From: Colwellia sp. C2M11
Lineage (GTDB): Bacteria > Pseudomonadota > Gammaproteobacteria > Enterobacterales > Alteromonadaceae
Direction of reading: 5' to 3'
Assembly: GCF_018860915.1 (NCBI RefSeq)
Contig: NZ_JAHKQD010000028.1
Coordinates: 1-64,000, forward strand
Length of the DNA stretch: 64,000 nt
The notes under the pieces were generated by a model. That model was not told where the DNA came from. It did not search any database and saw only the letters and a program-made list of their open reading frames with translations. Positions 54,421-63,593 of the stretch are shown here, in pieces (position 1 is the stretch's first letter; every line of letters starts with the position of its first letter). The translations under genes were made by a program, and so were the position numbers.

Positions 54421-54714
54421 ATGTATTCAGCAGAGCTATCAATTTTATTCTTAAATTTAATTATTATTTTACTTGCGTACTTCTCTATCTATCCAAAATT
54501 AGCAGGCAACAGCTTTAATAGAATTTCTTTTTATGACATTTTCACATCTGGCTTTGCTTTGTGCGTTGTTGGATTTAATTACTGGGAAAGTGGGCATCAA
54601 TTCAACTTGTTATTTTATCCAGTAAACTGGTTTTGGTTTACGCTGTTAACTTATGCGGCAATAGAAATACCAATTATGCTTTTGTACTTTAAAAAATATA
54701 ACGTTAAGCTATGA
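54421..54714 (+). CDS. Small membrane protein, unknown family
   Basis: The 97-residue protein has three membrane segments (about 8-26, 41-57, 66-88). An AGGAG ribosome site precedes the ATG. I recognise no family. It stands next to two other small membrane protein genes. Confidence 0.55.
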   Translation: MYSAELSILFLNLIIILLAYFSIYPKLAGNSFNRISFYDIFTSGFALCVVGFNYWESGHQFNLLFYPVNWFWFTLLTYAAIEIPIMLLYFKKYNVKL

Positions 54715-54803
54715 ATAACGCTAAAACAAAACATACAGTAATGGGTTTTTCAATAAAATAGTTGATTAGGCTTATGGGAAGTTAATGTAAATAAGGAAAT
54801 GAA

Positions 54804-55460
54804 ATGGATGTAGATGTATTTAGTAGAACAGAAACGAGTGACAAAATAATAGGCGCTTCAACTTACAACTTGGTTATTGGTTTGACGCTGATATGGGGTT
54901 TTGCCATTAACTGGTTTATGGTGCAAAATATTTCAGTTGAATCTATTAGTAATATCAATCCAATAGTTTTTTTTATTGGTTATTTTGCCTCGTGTTTTTT
55001 CGGTATTTATTTGTTTCGTAAATCTGACAGTCCATTAGTTAGCTTTATTGGTTACAATTTTGTGGTTGTTCCTTTTGGGCTAATTATTAATTTAGTCGTT
55101 AGTCAATATAACCCCGACATTGTTCTCGAAGCGATAAGAGTTACGGGCATGGTAACCTTTGTTATGATGTTGTTAGGTTCAATGTATCCTGCGTTTTTTA
55201 ATAAAATAGCCGGGGGGCTTACTATTGCTCTGTTTTGTGTGATTGTAGTAGAGCTAATTGAGATATTTATATTTAATACGCATCATGGCATTTTAGATTG
55301 GATTGTTGCCGTTATTTTCTGTGGTTATATTGGTTACGATTGGGCAAGAGCAAATGCGATCCCAAAAACATACGATAACGCGGTTGATAGTGCCGCGGCT
55401 TTATATATGGATATTATTAATTTATTTATACGTATACTAAGAATATTGGGCAGAAAATAG
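54804..55460 (+). CDS. BI-1/YccA-family membrane protein
   Basis: The 218-residue protein has seven hydrophobic segments and ends with the Bax-inhibitor-1 family signature, A-A-A-L-Y-M-D-I-I-N-L-F-I-R-I-L-R-I-L-G. The preceding Y-D-W-A-R / Y-D-N acids match the region that in bacterial BI-1 homologues forms the pH-sensitive acid pair. Such proteins are calcium-leak channels or interact with FtsH (YccA). AAGGAAATGAA precedes the ATG. Confidence 0.78.
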   Translation: MDVDVFSRTETSDKIIGASTYNLVIGLTLIWGFAINWFMVQNISVESISNINPIVFFIGYFASCFFGIYLFRKSDSPLVSFIGYNFVVVPFGLIINLVVSQYNPDIVLEAIRVTGMVTFVMMLLGSMYPAFFNKIAGGLTIALFCVIVVELIEIFIFNTHHGILDWIVAVIFCGYIGYDWARANAIPKTYDNAVDSAAALYMDIINLFIRILRILGRK

Positions 55461-55519
55461 TATTTGAACTAATAATAAATAACGAATTGCTCAATCGAGA
55501 GAATATGGAAAATATATAT

Positions 55520-55888
55520 ATGAAATTATTAGCAAATATTTTTGTTTTTTTTGTGGCAATAAGCCATGTTGGCATTTTAGTTTTAGAAATGTTTTTTTGG
55601 AATCACCCTATTGGGCAAAAAATATTTTTGATGACGCCTGAAGTCGCAGAATCATCAGCAGTGCTTGCTATGAATCAAGGTCTTTATAATGGTTTTCTTG
55701 CCGCGGGCTTGTTTTGGGGGCTGATCATCAGTCGTTTTGATATTAAAGTGTTCTTTTTATCTTGTGTCATCGTTGCCGGTATATTTGGTGGCCTTACTGC
55801 AAAAATGAGCATTATATTTACACAAGGGTTACCAGCATTAATTGCTCTAATTTTTGTGATTATCAGTTCCCGTAAAACTGTTCATTAA
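55520..55888 (+). CDS. DUF1304-like small membrane protein
   Basis: The frame is open from a TTG at 55487; candidate ATGs are at 55505 and 55520. The latter gives 122 residues starting directly with the first helix, as in DUF1304 proteins. Four membrane segments and the L-E-M-F-F-W ... N-Q-G-L-Y-N-G-F-L-A motif support the family. The function is unknown. It lies 59 bases after the BI-1 family gene on the same strand. Confidence 0.72.
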   Translation: MKLLANIFVFFVAISHVGILVLEMFFWNHPIGQKIFLMTPEVAESSAVLAMNQGLYNGFLAAGLFWGLIISRFDIKVFFLSCVIVAGIFGGLTAKMSIIFTQGLPALIALIFVIISSRKTVH

Positions 55889-56016
55889 TAGTGTGTTAGG
55901 CTCGGTGGTGCTTGCAAATAAATCATTCAAGCATCACATTTACAGTCTTTTCCATTTTAAATTAGCTTTAGTTTTATAATACCTTATTCCATTATTCACC
56001 TAAGAAGTAAGCAGAT

Positions 56017-56343
56017 ATGAAAGTACTCACTGTTTTTTTGTTCACTTTGTTTATATGCTCATGTGCAACAATTAAAACGATTAATCCTTACAATAACCAT
56101 ATTAATATCTCTCATTTTGGCAAGAAAAGTTATTGTAAAGATATACCAAGAATTTATAGTGGTATTTCATACAACCTTTGTCTTATGTACGGGGAACCAA
56201 GTAACAAAAAAAACATAGGTAGCTCTGTTAATAATGTTCCCTTAGTGTTTATTGATACGGTTTTCTCTGCCGTTTCAGATACAGTTGTTTTACCCTATAC
56301 CATCGTTATGCAGGCTGAAAAGGGCGATATTAAGGTTAATTAA
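56017..56343 (+). CDS. YceK/YidQ-type (DUF1375) lipoprotein
   Basis: The 108-residue protein has a lipobox I-C-S-C (cysteine near residue 16). The conserved C-terminal segment I-D-T-V-F-S-A-V-S-D-T-V-V-L-P-Y-T-I is the mark of the YceK/YidQ family, outer-membrane lipoproteins of unknown function. It precedes the SGNH hydrolase by 51 bases, same strand. Confidence 0.75.
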   Translation: MKVLTVFLFTLFICSCATIKTINPYNNHINISHFGKKSYCKDIPRIYSGISYNLCLMYGEPSNKKNIGSSVNNVPLVFIDTVFSAVSDTVVLPYTIVMQAEKGDIKVN

Positions 56344-56394
56344 TAAAAACTTCAGTTTCATTACTAAGTACACAAAGGGCGAGTAACTCATTAT

Positions 56395-57000
56395 ATGTAT
56401 TGTCGATTTAAATCAATTGTTATCTTAATCTTTTTGTTTATTGTTATTGTTGGTTGTTCAGAGCAAAATAAAACAATTAAATTAACGCAAGACAGTGTCA
56501 TTCTTGCTTTTGGTGATAGCCTTACTAAAGGCACAGGGGGGACAGTAAATAAGAGTTATCCAAATATTTTACAAACAACCTTAGGTATCACGGTAATCAA
56601 TGAAGGTATACCTGGTGAAACAAGTAGTAAAGGTCTACAGAGGTTAGACAAAACACTTAAATTAACAACACCAAGCCTTGTTATTTTATGCCATGGTGGA
56701 AACGACATTCTTAAAGGTTTATCCAAAGAAAAACTTGAACATAATTTGGCACAGATGATTGAGTTGATTCAGTCTTATGGCGCAGAAGTCATGTTAGTTG
56801 GTGTGCCCAAACCTTCAATCAATTTATCAACGTTACCCTTATATGAAAGGTTAGCGAGCCAGTATATGTTGGTGTCTGATCTAAAAAGTTTACCTGATTT
56901 ACTTAAGCAGCGAAGTATGAAGTCAGATAGTGTCCATTTAAATGACAAAGGTTATCGTCAATTAGCGTTAAACCTGGCCGCTAAAATTCAAATTATTTAA
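56395..57000 (+). CDS. SGNH-family esterase/lysophospholipase (TesA-like), lipoprotein
   Basis: The 201-residue protein has a lipobox (V-G-C, C21) and the SGNH blocks: G-D-S-L-T-K-G (S42), a conserved glycine in G-I-P-G-E-T, H-G-G-N-D-I, and the C-terminal D-S-V-H-L-N-D catalytic Asp/His. These are the features of TesA/arylesterase-type hydrolases acting on esters in the periplasm. Lipid attachment is unusual relative to soluble E. coli TesA. Confidence 0.88.
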   Translation: MYCRFKSIVILIFLFIVIVGCSEQNKTIKLTQDSVILAFGDSLTKGTGGTVNKSYPNILQTTLGITVINEGIPGETSSKGLQRLDKTLKLTTPSLVILCHGGNDILKGLSKEKLEHNLAQMIELIQSYGAEVMLVGVPKPSINLSTLPLYERLASQYMLVSDLKSLPDLLKQRSMKSDSVHLNDKGYRQLALNLAAKIQII

Positions 57001-57061
57001 TGTAAATAACTAATATCTATCAGGGAGTGCTCAATCAATGAAACTGGTATAAGTTTTTTTT

Positions 57062-57376
57062 GAGCAAGCATTTGTATTGTCCTTTGTAGATTTCTGGCCT
57101 GAGTATACGGCATTTACCAATCAAGGAATTGATGGTGGTTTTTATCAGTCAGACTTCACGCTAACAACAGCTAGCGGATCTGCTTTGCTAGTGTTACTAA
57201 GCGATAACCTTGAATAATTTCTACGTCTTGTTGAATCAGTGGAAGGGAAAATTACTAAACCTATGTTCTCTTTTCCTGGCGGTCTTAGATTTCAACTTAC
57301 TGACCCCTATGGTAATGAATCACCGGTATGGGCGAAAGCTAGTGAATCGTTTGAGCCTTGCTTAGCTAATATTTAG
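57062..57376 (+). pseudogene. Broken VOC (glyoxalase-like) gene
   Basis: In one frame, 105 codons from 57062 to the TAG at 57374-57376 encode a recognisable VOC half: F-E-Q-A-F, E-Y-T-A-F-T-N-Q-G-I-D-G-G-F, then G-K-I-T-K-P and T-D-P-Y-G-N-E. A TAA at 57215-57217 interrupts it, and another in-frame TAA lies just upstream of the recognisable part, where the normal N-terminus is lost. The usual metal-binding His/Glu near the N-terminus cannot be found. It looks like a decaying copy of a VOC-family enzyme gene. Confidence 0.7.
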
Positions 57377-57382
57377 TTATTA

Positions 57383-57416
57383 TCCCACTATATTAATTTT
57401 TAACAATATAGTGGGA
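57383..57416. terminator. Hairpin between the VOC pseudogene and msrA
   Basis: A 12-bp perfect stem (57383-57394 and 57405-57416) with a 10-base loop lies between converging units. U-tracts are weak on both strands, so it may be an inefficient bidirectional terminator. Confidence 0.5.
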
Positions 57417-57448
57417 ATTATATTCTCTAATGCTTTTATATTATATTT

Positions 57449-58039
57449 CTAGTGAGTAGCGTTTTCGCCCCAAATTTCTTGTAAGCGTTTATCTCGACCA
57501 CAACCCCAACGATAAGCGTTATAACGAACAGGACTATTTTTATAAAAGTCTTGGTGATAGCTTTCATCTCCCTTAATAGGGTAAAAAGTACCAGCAGCTA
57601 AAATAGGGGTAACAACGAGTTGATTTGGGAACTTTGCTACAACAGCTTTTTTTGTCTGTTCAGCTAATGCTCTTTCTTGTTCATTGGCAACAAAAATGGC
57701 ACTTAGGTAGCTTGGTCCTTTATCGCAAAACTGGCCTTTAGCATCAAAGGGATCAATATTTACCCAAAAATGGTCCAATATTCCTTGATAGCTTACTTTT
57801 TTTGGATCATACGTTATTTCAACTGCCTCATAATGTCCGCGATGATCGCCTTGATAAGTAGGATTTTTTACTTTACCCCCTGTAAAGCCTGAAACAACCG
57901 AGGTAACGCCAGGTAATTTTTCAAAGTCAGATTCCATACACCAAAAACAACCGCCAGCTAAAACGGCCTTATCTGCATTCGCTATGGATGTATAAAAAAG
58001 TAACGATGTTGATAAAACTAATCCAAGTATTTTTTTCAT
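57449..58039 (-). CDS. msrA: MsrA, peptide methionine-S-sulfoxide reductase, exported form
   Basis: The 196-residue enzyme has G-G-C-F-W-C (catalytic C31, plus C34) and G-Y-H-Q-D-F-like motifs (Y-H-Q-D-F). A Sec signal (about 1-22, A-N-A) precedes the domain, so it repairs oxidised methionines in the periplasm, unlike cytosolic E. coli MsrA. It is monocistronic, converging with the pseudogene. Confidence 0.93.
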   Translation of the reverse strand: MKKILGLVLSTSLLFYTSIANADKAVLAGGCFWCMESDFEKLPGVTSVVSGFTGGKVKNPTYQGDHRGHYEAVEITYDPKKVSYQGILDHFWVNIDPFDAKGQFCDKGPSYLSAIFVANEQERALAEQTKKAVVAKFPNQLVVTPILAAGTFYPIKGDESYHQDFYKNSPVRYNAYRWGCGRDKRLQEIWGENATH

Positions 58040-58731
58040 AAAATTTCGCTCTAATTAATATTTATATAGATGTAATTAATAGACCTGAACTAGATAAAAA
58101 ATATTTCAATAACAGTTAAATTTTAATGAAAAGTTAGGGTAATTTCTTATATTTGAATGAACAAAAAAGATACAAATTCAACGTGTGAAAGTAGGGCTTT
58201 TTTTGTATAAATATTAACCATTTTGTTTTTTTATTTGCATAAAAAAAGTACTGAAATTTATAAAAATAGAGTAAAAGTTCTAATTTTTTTATGAATTTCA
58301 AAAAAAAATTATGCATCAAAAATAAATGATTTAAAAAACATGGCTATCTCTGAAGGCTAGTAATAACAAGGGCTTCAAGTTTTTTGTTGTTTTATCAAGT
58401 CAAAAAAAATTTATTAAAAATTATCTAAGTTTCCTTGAGGTTCGCATGGAACACTTGGCAGTTAGATTAACAAATACTACAATACGGCCTTACTAAAATA
58501 CGACAAGGATGCATTTTAGTACAAGTTATTACGCAGTTGAAAAAAATAATTTCAAGCAGTTAATTGCGTAAAAAATGTGTCTGTTTTATCGGGGTAAATT
58601 CATTCTCTATGTTAATTACTAATTCGCAAAATGACATACTAGCAATCTAATATGTACTGAACAGTAAAAACCTCATAGATAATACATACGTCATAAAATC
58701 TCTATAATCTTAAAAATAAAAGTGGTTGAAT
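58040..58731. other. Long AT-rich intergenic region before the CoA-transferase gene
   Basis: These 692 bases carry the msrA promoter side and the CoA-transferase control region. A consensus-like promoter is at 58455-58483 (see separate entry). The AT-rich stretch at 58100-58330 has an apparent minus-strand frame of low-complexity residues only, which I do not consider a gene. No RNA gene was recognised. Confidence 0.5.
58455..58483 (+). promoter_or_regulatory. Strong sigma-70 promoter candidate for the CoA-transferase gene
   Basis: TTGGCA (58455-58460) and TACAAT (58478-58483) are exactly 17 bases apart. Transcription from here would give a leader of roughly 240 bases before the ATG at 58732. 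Confidence 0.55.
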
Positions 58732-60225
58732 ATGCAATTAGAACGCATTCGAAATAGTGAGTTACATCAAAAAATAATGTCGGCGGAAGAAGCTTGTGAT
58801 TTCATTGAAGATGGAATGACAGTCGGTATGAGTGGTTTCACTCGTGCAGGAGAGGCTAAAGCAGTTCCTAAAGCATTGGCAGAAAAAGCAAAATTAAACC
58901 CTATGAAAATCAATCTAATGACAGGTGCATCATTAGGTAATGATTTAGACAAACTGTTGACGGAAGCAGGTGTTTTAGCACGTCGTATGCCATTCCAAGT
59001 AGATAACACATTACGTAAAGCGATCAATAATGGTCAAGTAATGTTTATTGATCAACATTTATCTGAAACTGTAGAGCAAATGCGTAATAAACAATTGCCT
59101 CTACCTGATGTAGCCGTTATCGAAGCTGTTGCAATTACAGAAGATGGACACATCGTCCCTACAACTTCTGTAGGAAATTCTGCAAGTTTTGCTATTTTCG
59201 CTAAAAAAATAATCGTTGAAATTAACACGTTGCATCAGCCAGAGTTAGAAGGTTTACACGATATTTATATTCCTTCTTACCGTCCAACGAGAACACCAAT
59301 TCCATTAGTGAAAGTAGATGATCGTATTGGTAGTACTGCTATTCCTATTGATCCAGCAAAAATCGCTGGTATTGTTTTCACTAACCAAAGTGATTCATTC
59401 TCTACGGTTACTGACCCTGATGAAGATACGGCAAACATTGCAAAACACTTAGTTAACTTTTTTGAACAAGAAGTTGCAGAAAAACGTCTTCCTGAAAATT
59501 TAGGGCCACTACAAGCAGGTATTGGTAACATTGCGAATGCTGTAATGATGGGACTATTAGATTCTGACTTTAAAGATCTAACAATGTATTCAGAAGTTTT
59601 ACAAGATTCTACATTCGATTTAATGGATGCAGGTAAACTAGACTTTGCGTCTGGTTGTTCTATTATTTTATCTGAACGTTGTAATTCACAAGTATTTAAT
59701 AACTTAGAAAAATATAGAGACAAACTTGTTTTACGTCCTCAAGAGATGTCTAACCACCCTGAAATTGTGCGTCGTCTAGGCATTATTGCAATAAACACAG
59801 CATTAGAGTTTGATATTTACGGTAACGTAAACTCAACGCATGTTTGTGGTACTAAAATGATGAACGGTATTGGTGGCTCAGGTGATTTCGCTCGTAACGC
59901 AAACCTTTCTTTCTTCGTAACTAAATCAATTGCTAAAAACGGTGCAATATCAAGTGTTGTTCCTATGGTTAGCCATGTTGATCATACTGAGCATGATGTT
60001 GACATTTTAGTAACAGAGCAAGGTCTAGCTGATTTACGTGGTTTAGCTCCACGTGAAAGAGCAGTAGAAGTTATTAACAACTGTGTTCATCCTGATTATC
60101 GTGAAGCAATGTTAGATTACTTTGAGCGTTCTTGTGAGCGTGGTGGACATACCCCTCATTTACTTGAAGAAGCTTTCAGCTGGCATACTCGCCTTGAAAC
60201 TACAGGTACAATGAAAAAAAGTTAA
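58732..60225 (+). CDS. Acetyl-CoA hydrolase/transferase family protein (succinyl-CoA:acetate CoA-transferase type)
   Basis: The ATG at 58732 behind AGTGG is preferred to the TTG at 58726, giving 497 residues. Conserved blocks include G-M-S-G-F-T-R-A-G-E-A-K-A near the N-terminus, G-I-G-N-I-A-N-A-V, and Y-S-E-V-L-Q-D with the probable catalytic glutamate E288. These match the YgfH/AarC-type CoA-transferases that move CoA between succinyl-CoA and acetate or propionate. A compact terminator follows. Exact acyl specificity cannot be read from sequence. Confidence 0.9.
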   Translation: MQLERIRNSELHQKIMSAEEACDFIEDGMTVGMSGFTRAGEAKAVPKALAEKAKLNPMKINLMTGASLGNDLDKLLTEAGVLARRMPFQVDNTLRKAINNGQVMFIDQHLSETVEQMRNKQLPLPDVAVIEAVAITEDGHIVPTTSVGNSASFAIFAKKIIVEINTLHQPELEGLHDIYIPSYRPTRTPIPLVKVDDRIGSTAIPIDPAKIAGIVFTNQSDSFSTVTDPDEDTANIAKHLVNFFEQEVAEKRLPENLGPLQAGIGNIANAVMMGLLDSDFKDLTMYSEVLQDSTFDLMDAGKLDFASGCSIILSERCNSQVFNNLEKYRDKLVLRPQEMSNHPEIVRRLGIIAINTALEFDIYGNVNSTHVCGTKMMNGIGGSGDFARNANLSFFVTKSIAKNGAISSVVPMVSHVDHTEHDVDILVTEQGLADLRGLAPRERAVEVINNCVHPDYREAMLDYFERSCERGGHTPHLLEEAFSWHTRLETTGTMKKS

Positions 60226-60281
60226 TTCGTTATAATGCTAGATGTTAGCAACTAACGATATAAAATTTTTTAGTCTCATAA

Positions 60282-60316
60282 AAAGCTCATTTTATTTAAT
60301 AAAATGAGCTTTTTTT
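60282..60316 (+). terminator. Rho-independent terminator after the CoA-transferase gene
   Basis: A 13-bp perfect stem (60282-60294 and 60300-60312, core GCTCATTTTA) with a 5-base loop ends in a T-run. It lies 57 bases past the stop. Confidence 0.9.
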
Positions 60317-60687
60317 ATAAATGAAGTTTAAGTTTCTATAAATAAAAATTAATGGCGCTTAAGCATAAAGGCATATATTTATACAATAGCAATAGATAAA
60401 TTTGTATAACTCTACATTAAAGAAAGCGAATTATTAAACACTCATGAGATAAATCAAAGAAAACATTACTGCCATTTTAATACTAGCCATAATCCACTAT
60501 GGATAAAATTTCACAGTTAACTCGTATGATCAACGTTATGGAATACCAAAATATACGGGTGTTATAAAATAAATTAAATGCTCTTATATAATATTACTTA
60601 ATTATTAACATAGTGTTGTATGATAGAGAATAGTCTCCGCTCAATAAGTCCAACTAATTGTAATTATAGTATTTAAGGAAAATAATC
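60317..60687. other. Intergenic region upstream of the second chemoreceptor
   Basis: This AT-rich 371-base stretch lies between the terminator and the chemoreceptor start. An AAGGAAAATAATC ribosome site closes it. No sigma-28 promoter, reading frame or repeat was recognised. Confidence 0.4.
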
Positions 60688-62571
60688 ATGAGTATTTCAA
60701 TAGGGTTTAAGCAAAGGATAATGTTGGCTTCGACGCTGTTAGTGGCCGTTTCTTTGTTGGTTACTAATTGGCTTGATTATACTAATAATCGCAATAAAAG
60801 TATGGCTAGGGTTGAGCAACAGGCAAGTTCAGAAATTAATCGTATCAAAAATGATATCAATATATGGCTAACTAACAGTATGACTGTTGTCTCTAATGCG
60901 AAAGAGCAGCTTAATAGTAATGATACAGATAAAAAAATAGAAATTGCTAAACTGCTGGTGGCTTCCACACCTTTAGATGCTATTAATTTTGCAGACAGTG
61001 ATGGCTTAACTATTGGTAATGCAGGTGTTATTAAGGACTATGATGCTAAGCAAGAAGCATGGTATCAAGATGCTAAATCTGCCAATCGGTTAATGATGAC
61101 AGAAATATATTTTGACCAAGGTATATCTGATAAATATATGTTTAGTTTTTTAGATGTCCAAAACAATGGTGTTATTGGTGGGGACATATTTCTAGAAGCT
61201 GTAAATGCCTTTATCAATAATGTTGATTTTTATGGTGCTAATGTAAGCCTTTATGATGGTAAGGGTGGGCTTATTAGTACATCAGGAGAGGGAGCTTTTG
61301 GTGATAGAATTTCTGATAATAAAGCGTTAATAAATATTGAACAAAAAGTGTTATCCACTAGTAGTGGCACATATCGTTATGAAGATGATGGTGATAAACA
61401 TTATGCTGCATACTCTGAATTAGACTTACTTGGCGGTGGTAAATGGCACATTGTTATTGATATTGATGAATCGATATCTTTCGCCTTTTTAGATGAACTA
61501 TTGTTTTCTGCCATGTTAACCACATTCATCTTAATCGTATTAACAGTGATACTGTTAATTTTTACTCTATCAAAAATATATACACCAATTATAACGCTAA
61601 AACAAAGAGTTGAAGATTTAGCTAAAGGTAATGGTGATTTAACTCATCGTATAGAGGTTAAAGGAGATGACGATTTAGCAAAAATCGCTGAATCAGTTAA
61701 TACGTTTATCAGCCAGTTACAATCAATGATGATTCAAATTTTAGCTTCATCAGATCATATTTCAAAAGAAATTGATCAACTTAAAAATATGTCAGATTTA
61801 ACTGCTCAATCTCTAACAATACATAGTAGTGAAACCGAACAAGCAGTGACCGCAATTACTGAGATGAGTGCTTCTGCCAGTACGGTTGCAGATAATGCGA
61901 AACAAACAGCATTAAGTACCAAAAAAGCAAGTGACGAAGCTTTATCATCTAAAAACTTGGTGCTTACATCTTCACAAAGTGTAGAAACCTTAGTAAATGA
62001 AGTTGAGTCTGCAGCAGCATGTATTAATACCATGAACGATAATACACAAGAAATTGTATCGGTATTAAGTGTTATCGGCGCAATTGCTGATCAAACGAAT
62101 TTATTGGCTTTAAATGCTGCAATTGAGGCAGCACGTGCAGGTGAACAAGGACGTGGTTTTGCAGTTGTAGCGGATGAAGTTCGCTCTCTTGCTGCACGAA
62201 CGCAATCGAGCACTGCTGAAATCAATGATTTACTTGCTAAATTAACCAGCGATGCAGCACTGGCGGTTAAAGCAATGGATTTAACGAAAGAAAGTTGTCA
62301 ATCAACTACCGACAATACATTATTGGTTGGGACAGGTTTAGATGCTATGGCGGGTTCTATTATTGAAATCAATGAATTGAGTACTCATATCGCCACGGCT
62401 TCTGAAGAACAAAGTCATGTAGCAGAAGAAATAAATAGAAATATGGCTTCAATCCAAGAAATGGTAGTCAGCTTGACCGAAAACGGTTTATTAACGGTCG
62501 CAAGTACAGATGAATTGTTAGCAGAGAATACTCAATTGGTTAATTTAGTCAGTCGTTTTAAATTGAGTTAA
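60688..62571 (+). CDS. Methyl-accepting chemotaxis protein with dCache-type sensor
   Basis: The 627-residue chemoreceptor has a membrane helix (about 10-27), a periplasmic double-Cache-like domain (about 35-270) and a second helix (about 275-297). A HAMP domain follows (about 298-350, G-N-G-D-L-T-H-R). The signalling hairpin has the conserved tip [18 protein letters not shown] near residue 470. dCache sensors of this sort commonly bind amino acids, but the ligand here is unknown. It lacks a CheR-binding C-terminal pentapeptide. Confidence 0.94.
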   Translation: MSISIGFKQRIMLASTLLVAVSLLVTNWLDYTNNRNKSMARVEQQASSEINRIKNDINIWLTNSMTVVSNAKEQLNSNDTDKKIEIAKLLVASTPLDAINFADSDGLTIGNAGVIKDYDAKQEAWYQDAKSANRLMMTEIYFDQGISDKYMFSFLDVQNNGVIGGDIFLEAVNAFINNVDFYGANVSLYDGKGGLISTSGEGAFGDRISDNKALINIEQKVLSTSSGTYRYEDDGDKHYAAYSELDLLGGGKWHIVIDIDESISFAFLDELLFSAMLTTFILIVLTVILLIFTLSKIYTPIITLKQRVEDLAKGNGDLTHRIEVKGDDDLAKIAESVNTFISQLQSMMIQILASSDHISKEIDQLKNMSDLTAQSLTIHSSETEQAVTAITEMSASASTVADNAKQTALSTKKASDEALSSKNLVLTSSQSVETLVNEVESAAACINTMNDNTQEIVSVLSVIGAIADQTNLLALNAAIEAARAGEQGRGFAVVADEVRSLAARTQSSTAEINDLLAKLTSDAALAVKAMDLTKESCQSTTDNTLLVGTGLDAMAGSIIEINELSTHIATASEEQSHVAEEINRNMASIQEMVVSLTENGLLTVASTDELLAENTQLVNLVSRFKLS

Positions 62572-62654
62572 TGAATAACTCTGATAGTGTTATAAATCTG
62601 TAAATTAAAACTTTATAGGTTCGTAAGTAATATAAATCATAGTAAGGAAAGTTA

Positions 62655-62999
62655 ATGCCACATTTTGTAATGGACTGCTCAGAAAGCGTCCTTGAATATC
62701 ACGATGAAGAATTTATTATTGAACAGATACATCTTATTGCAAACTCTACAGGTTTGTTTGATGAAGGTGATATAAAAGTCAGAATGAACCCATTTAAAAA
62801 ATATTCTGTAGCGAATAAACGTGAAGATTTTATTCATGTATTTGCGCATATAATGCAAGGACGAACTACAGAGCAAAAGGCAAATTTATCGAAACAAGTA
62901 GTTAATAAATTAGTGCTTTTGTTTCCAGAGATCCCTAATATAGCAATGAACATTAGTGACTTTGAAAAGGCTACTTATTGTAATCGCGCTATGTTGTAG
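62655..62999 (+). CDS. 5-carboxymethyl-2-hydroxymuconate isomerase (CHMI)-family protein
   Basis: The 114-residue protein starts M-P-H-F-V-M-D-C-S, with the catalytic Pro2 of the tautomerase superfamily, and matches the HpaF/CHMI size and pattern. Enzymes of this family isomerise a homoprotocatechuate breakdown product. No other hpa genes are nearby, so the true substrate is open. AAGGAAAG precedes the ATG. Confidence 0.8.
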   Translation: MPHFVMDCSESVLEYHDEEFIIEQIHLIANSTGLFDEGDIKVRMNPFKKYSVANKREDFIHVFAHIMQGRTTEQKANLSKQVVNKLVLLFPEIPNIAMNISDFEKATYCNRAML

Positions 63000-63047
63000 T
63001 GCAGCCTATTTTTAATCTTACAAGAATTTATAAATGTTAAGTTACTT

Positions 63048-63593
63048 ATGGAAATCATTTTAATTCGACACGGGAAGCCAACGTCAGCCAACAATCCGAT
63101 GGTGAATGCTGCTGAGTATGCTAAATGGATCAGGCGATATAATTTTTCAGACGTTGCTGATAATAGCCGGCCTAAAAGTATAAATACTAATTACATATCA
63201 CAGTACACGATATCAAGTGATTTAAAACGAGCAATACACTCTACAAATATTTACGTGGGTAAAAAACCAGATGAAATTAATAGGCTTTATAGAGAAATGG
63301 ATATACCTAGATACAAACTGCCATTTAGCTTAACCGCTTGGCAGTGGGTATATTTTTGTAGAGTGCTATGGATGTTTGGTTTTACAGGTTCATTTGAGAT
63401 TTTTAAACAAGCCAAACAGCGCGCTAATATTGCGGCGAGCGAATTAATAAAAGCAGCTAATAAGCAAAACACGGTAGTATTGTTTGGCCATGGATTTATG
63501 AATCGTTATATTAGAAAATCACTTATTCAAGCCGGTTGGACGTTAACATCTAAAAGTAATGATTACTGGGGTGTTACTCGCCTTAAAATTTGA
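63048..63593 (+). CDS. Histidine phosphatase superfamily protein
   Basis: The 181-residue protein has the catalytic motif L-I-R-H-G-K at residues 5-10 (H8) and a second conserved histidine in F-G-H-G-F near the C-terminus. Members include phosphoglycerate mutase-like and SixA-like phosphatases. The substrate is unknown. Its stop overlaps the start of the following GNAT gene (TGATG frame junction), so the two are translationally coupled. Confidence 0.85.
   Translation: MEIILIRHGKPTSANNPMVNAAEYAKWIRRYNFSDVADNSRPKSINTNYISQYTISSDLKRAIHSTNIYVGKKPDEINRLYREMDIPRYKLPFSLTAWQWVYFCRVLWMFGFTGSFEIFKQAKQRANIAASELIKAANKQNTVVLFGHGFMNRYIRKSLIQAGWTLTSKSNDYWGVTRLKI

Noticed and set aside
58134-58319. 61-codon minus-strand frame in the AT-rich gap before the CoA-transferase gene
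   Set aside because: The product is low-complexity Phe/Lys/Leu/Tyr, as expected of random AT-rich DNA.
59277-59723. 148-codon minus-strand frame inside the CoA-transferase gene
   Set aside because: It lies wholly opposite a strongly conserved enzyme and has no ribosome site or recognisable family; it mirrors the sense codons.
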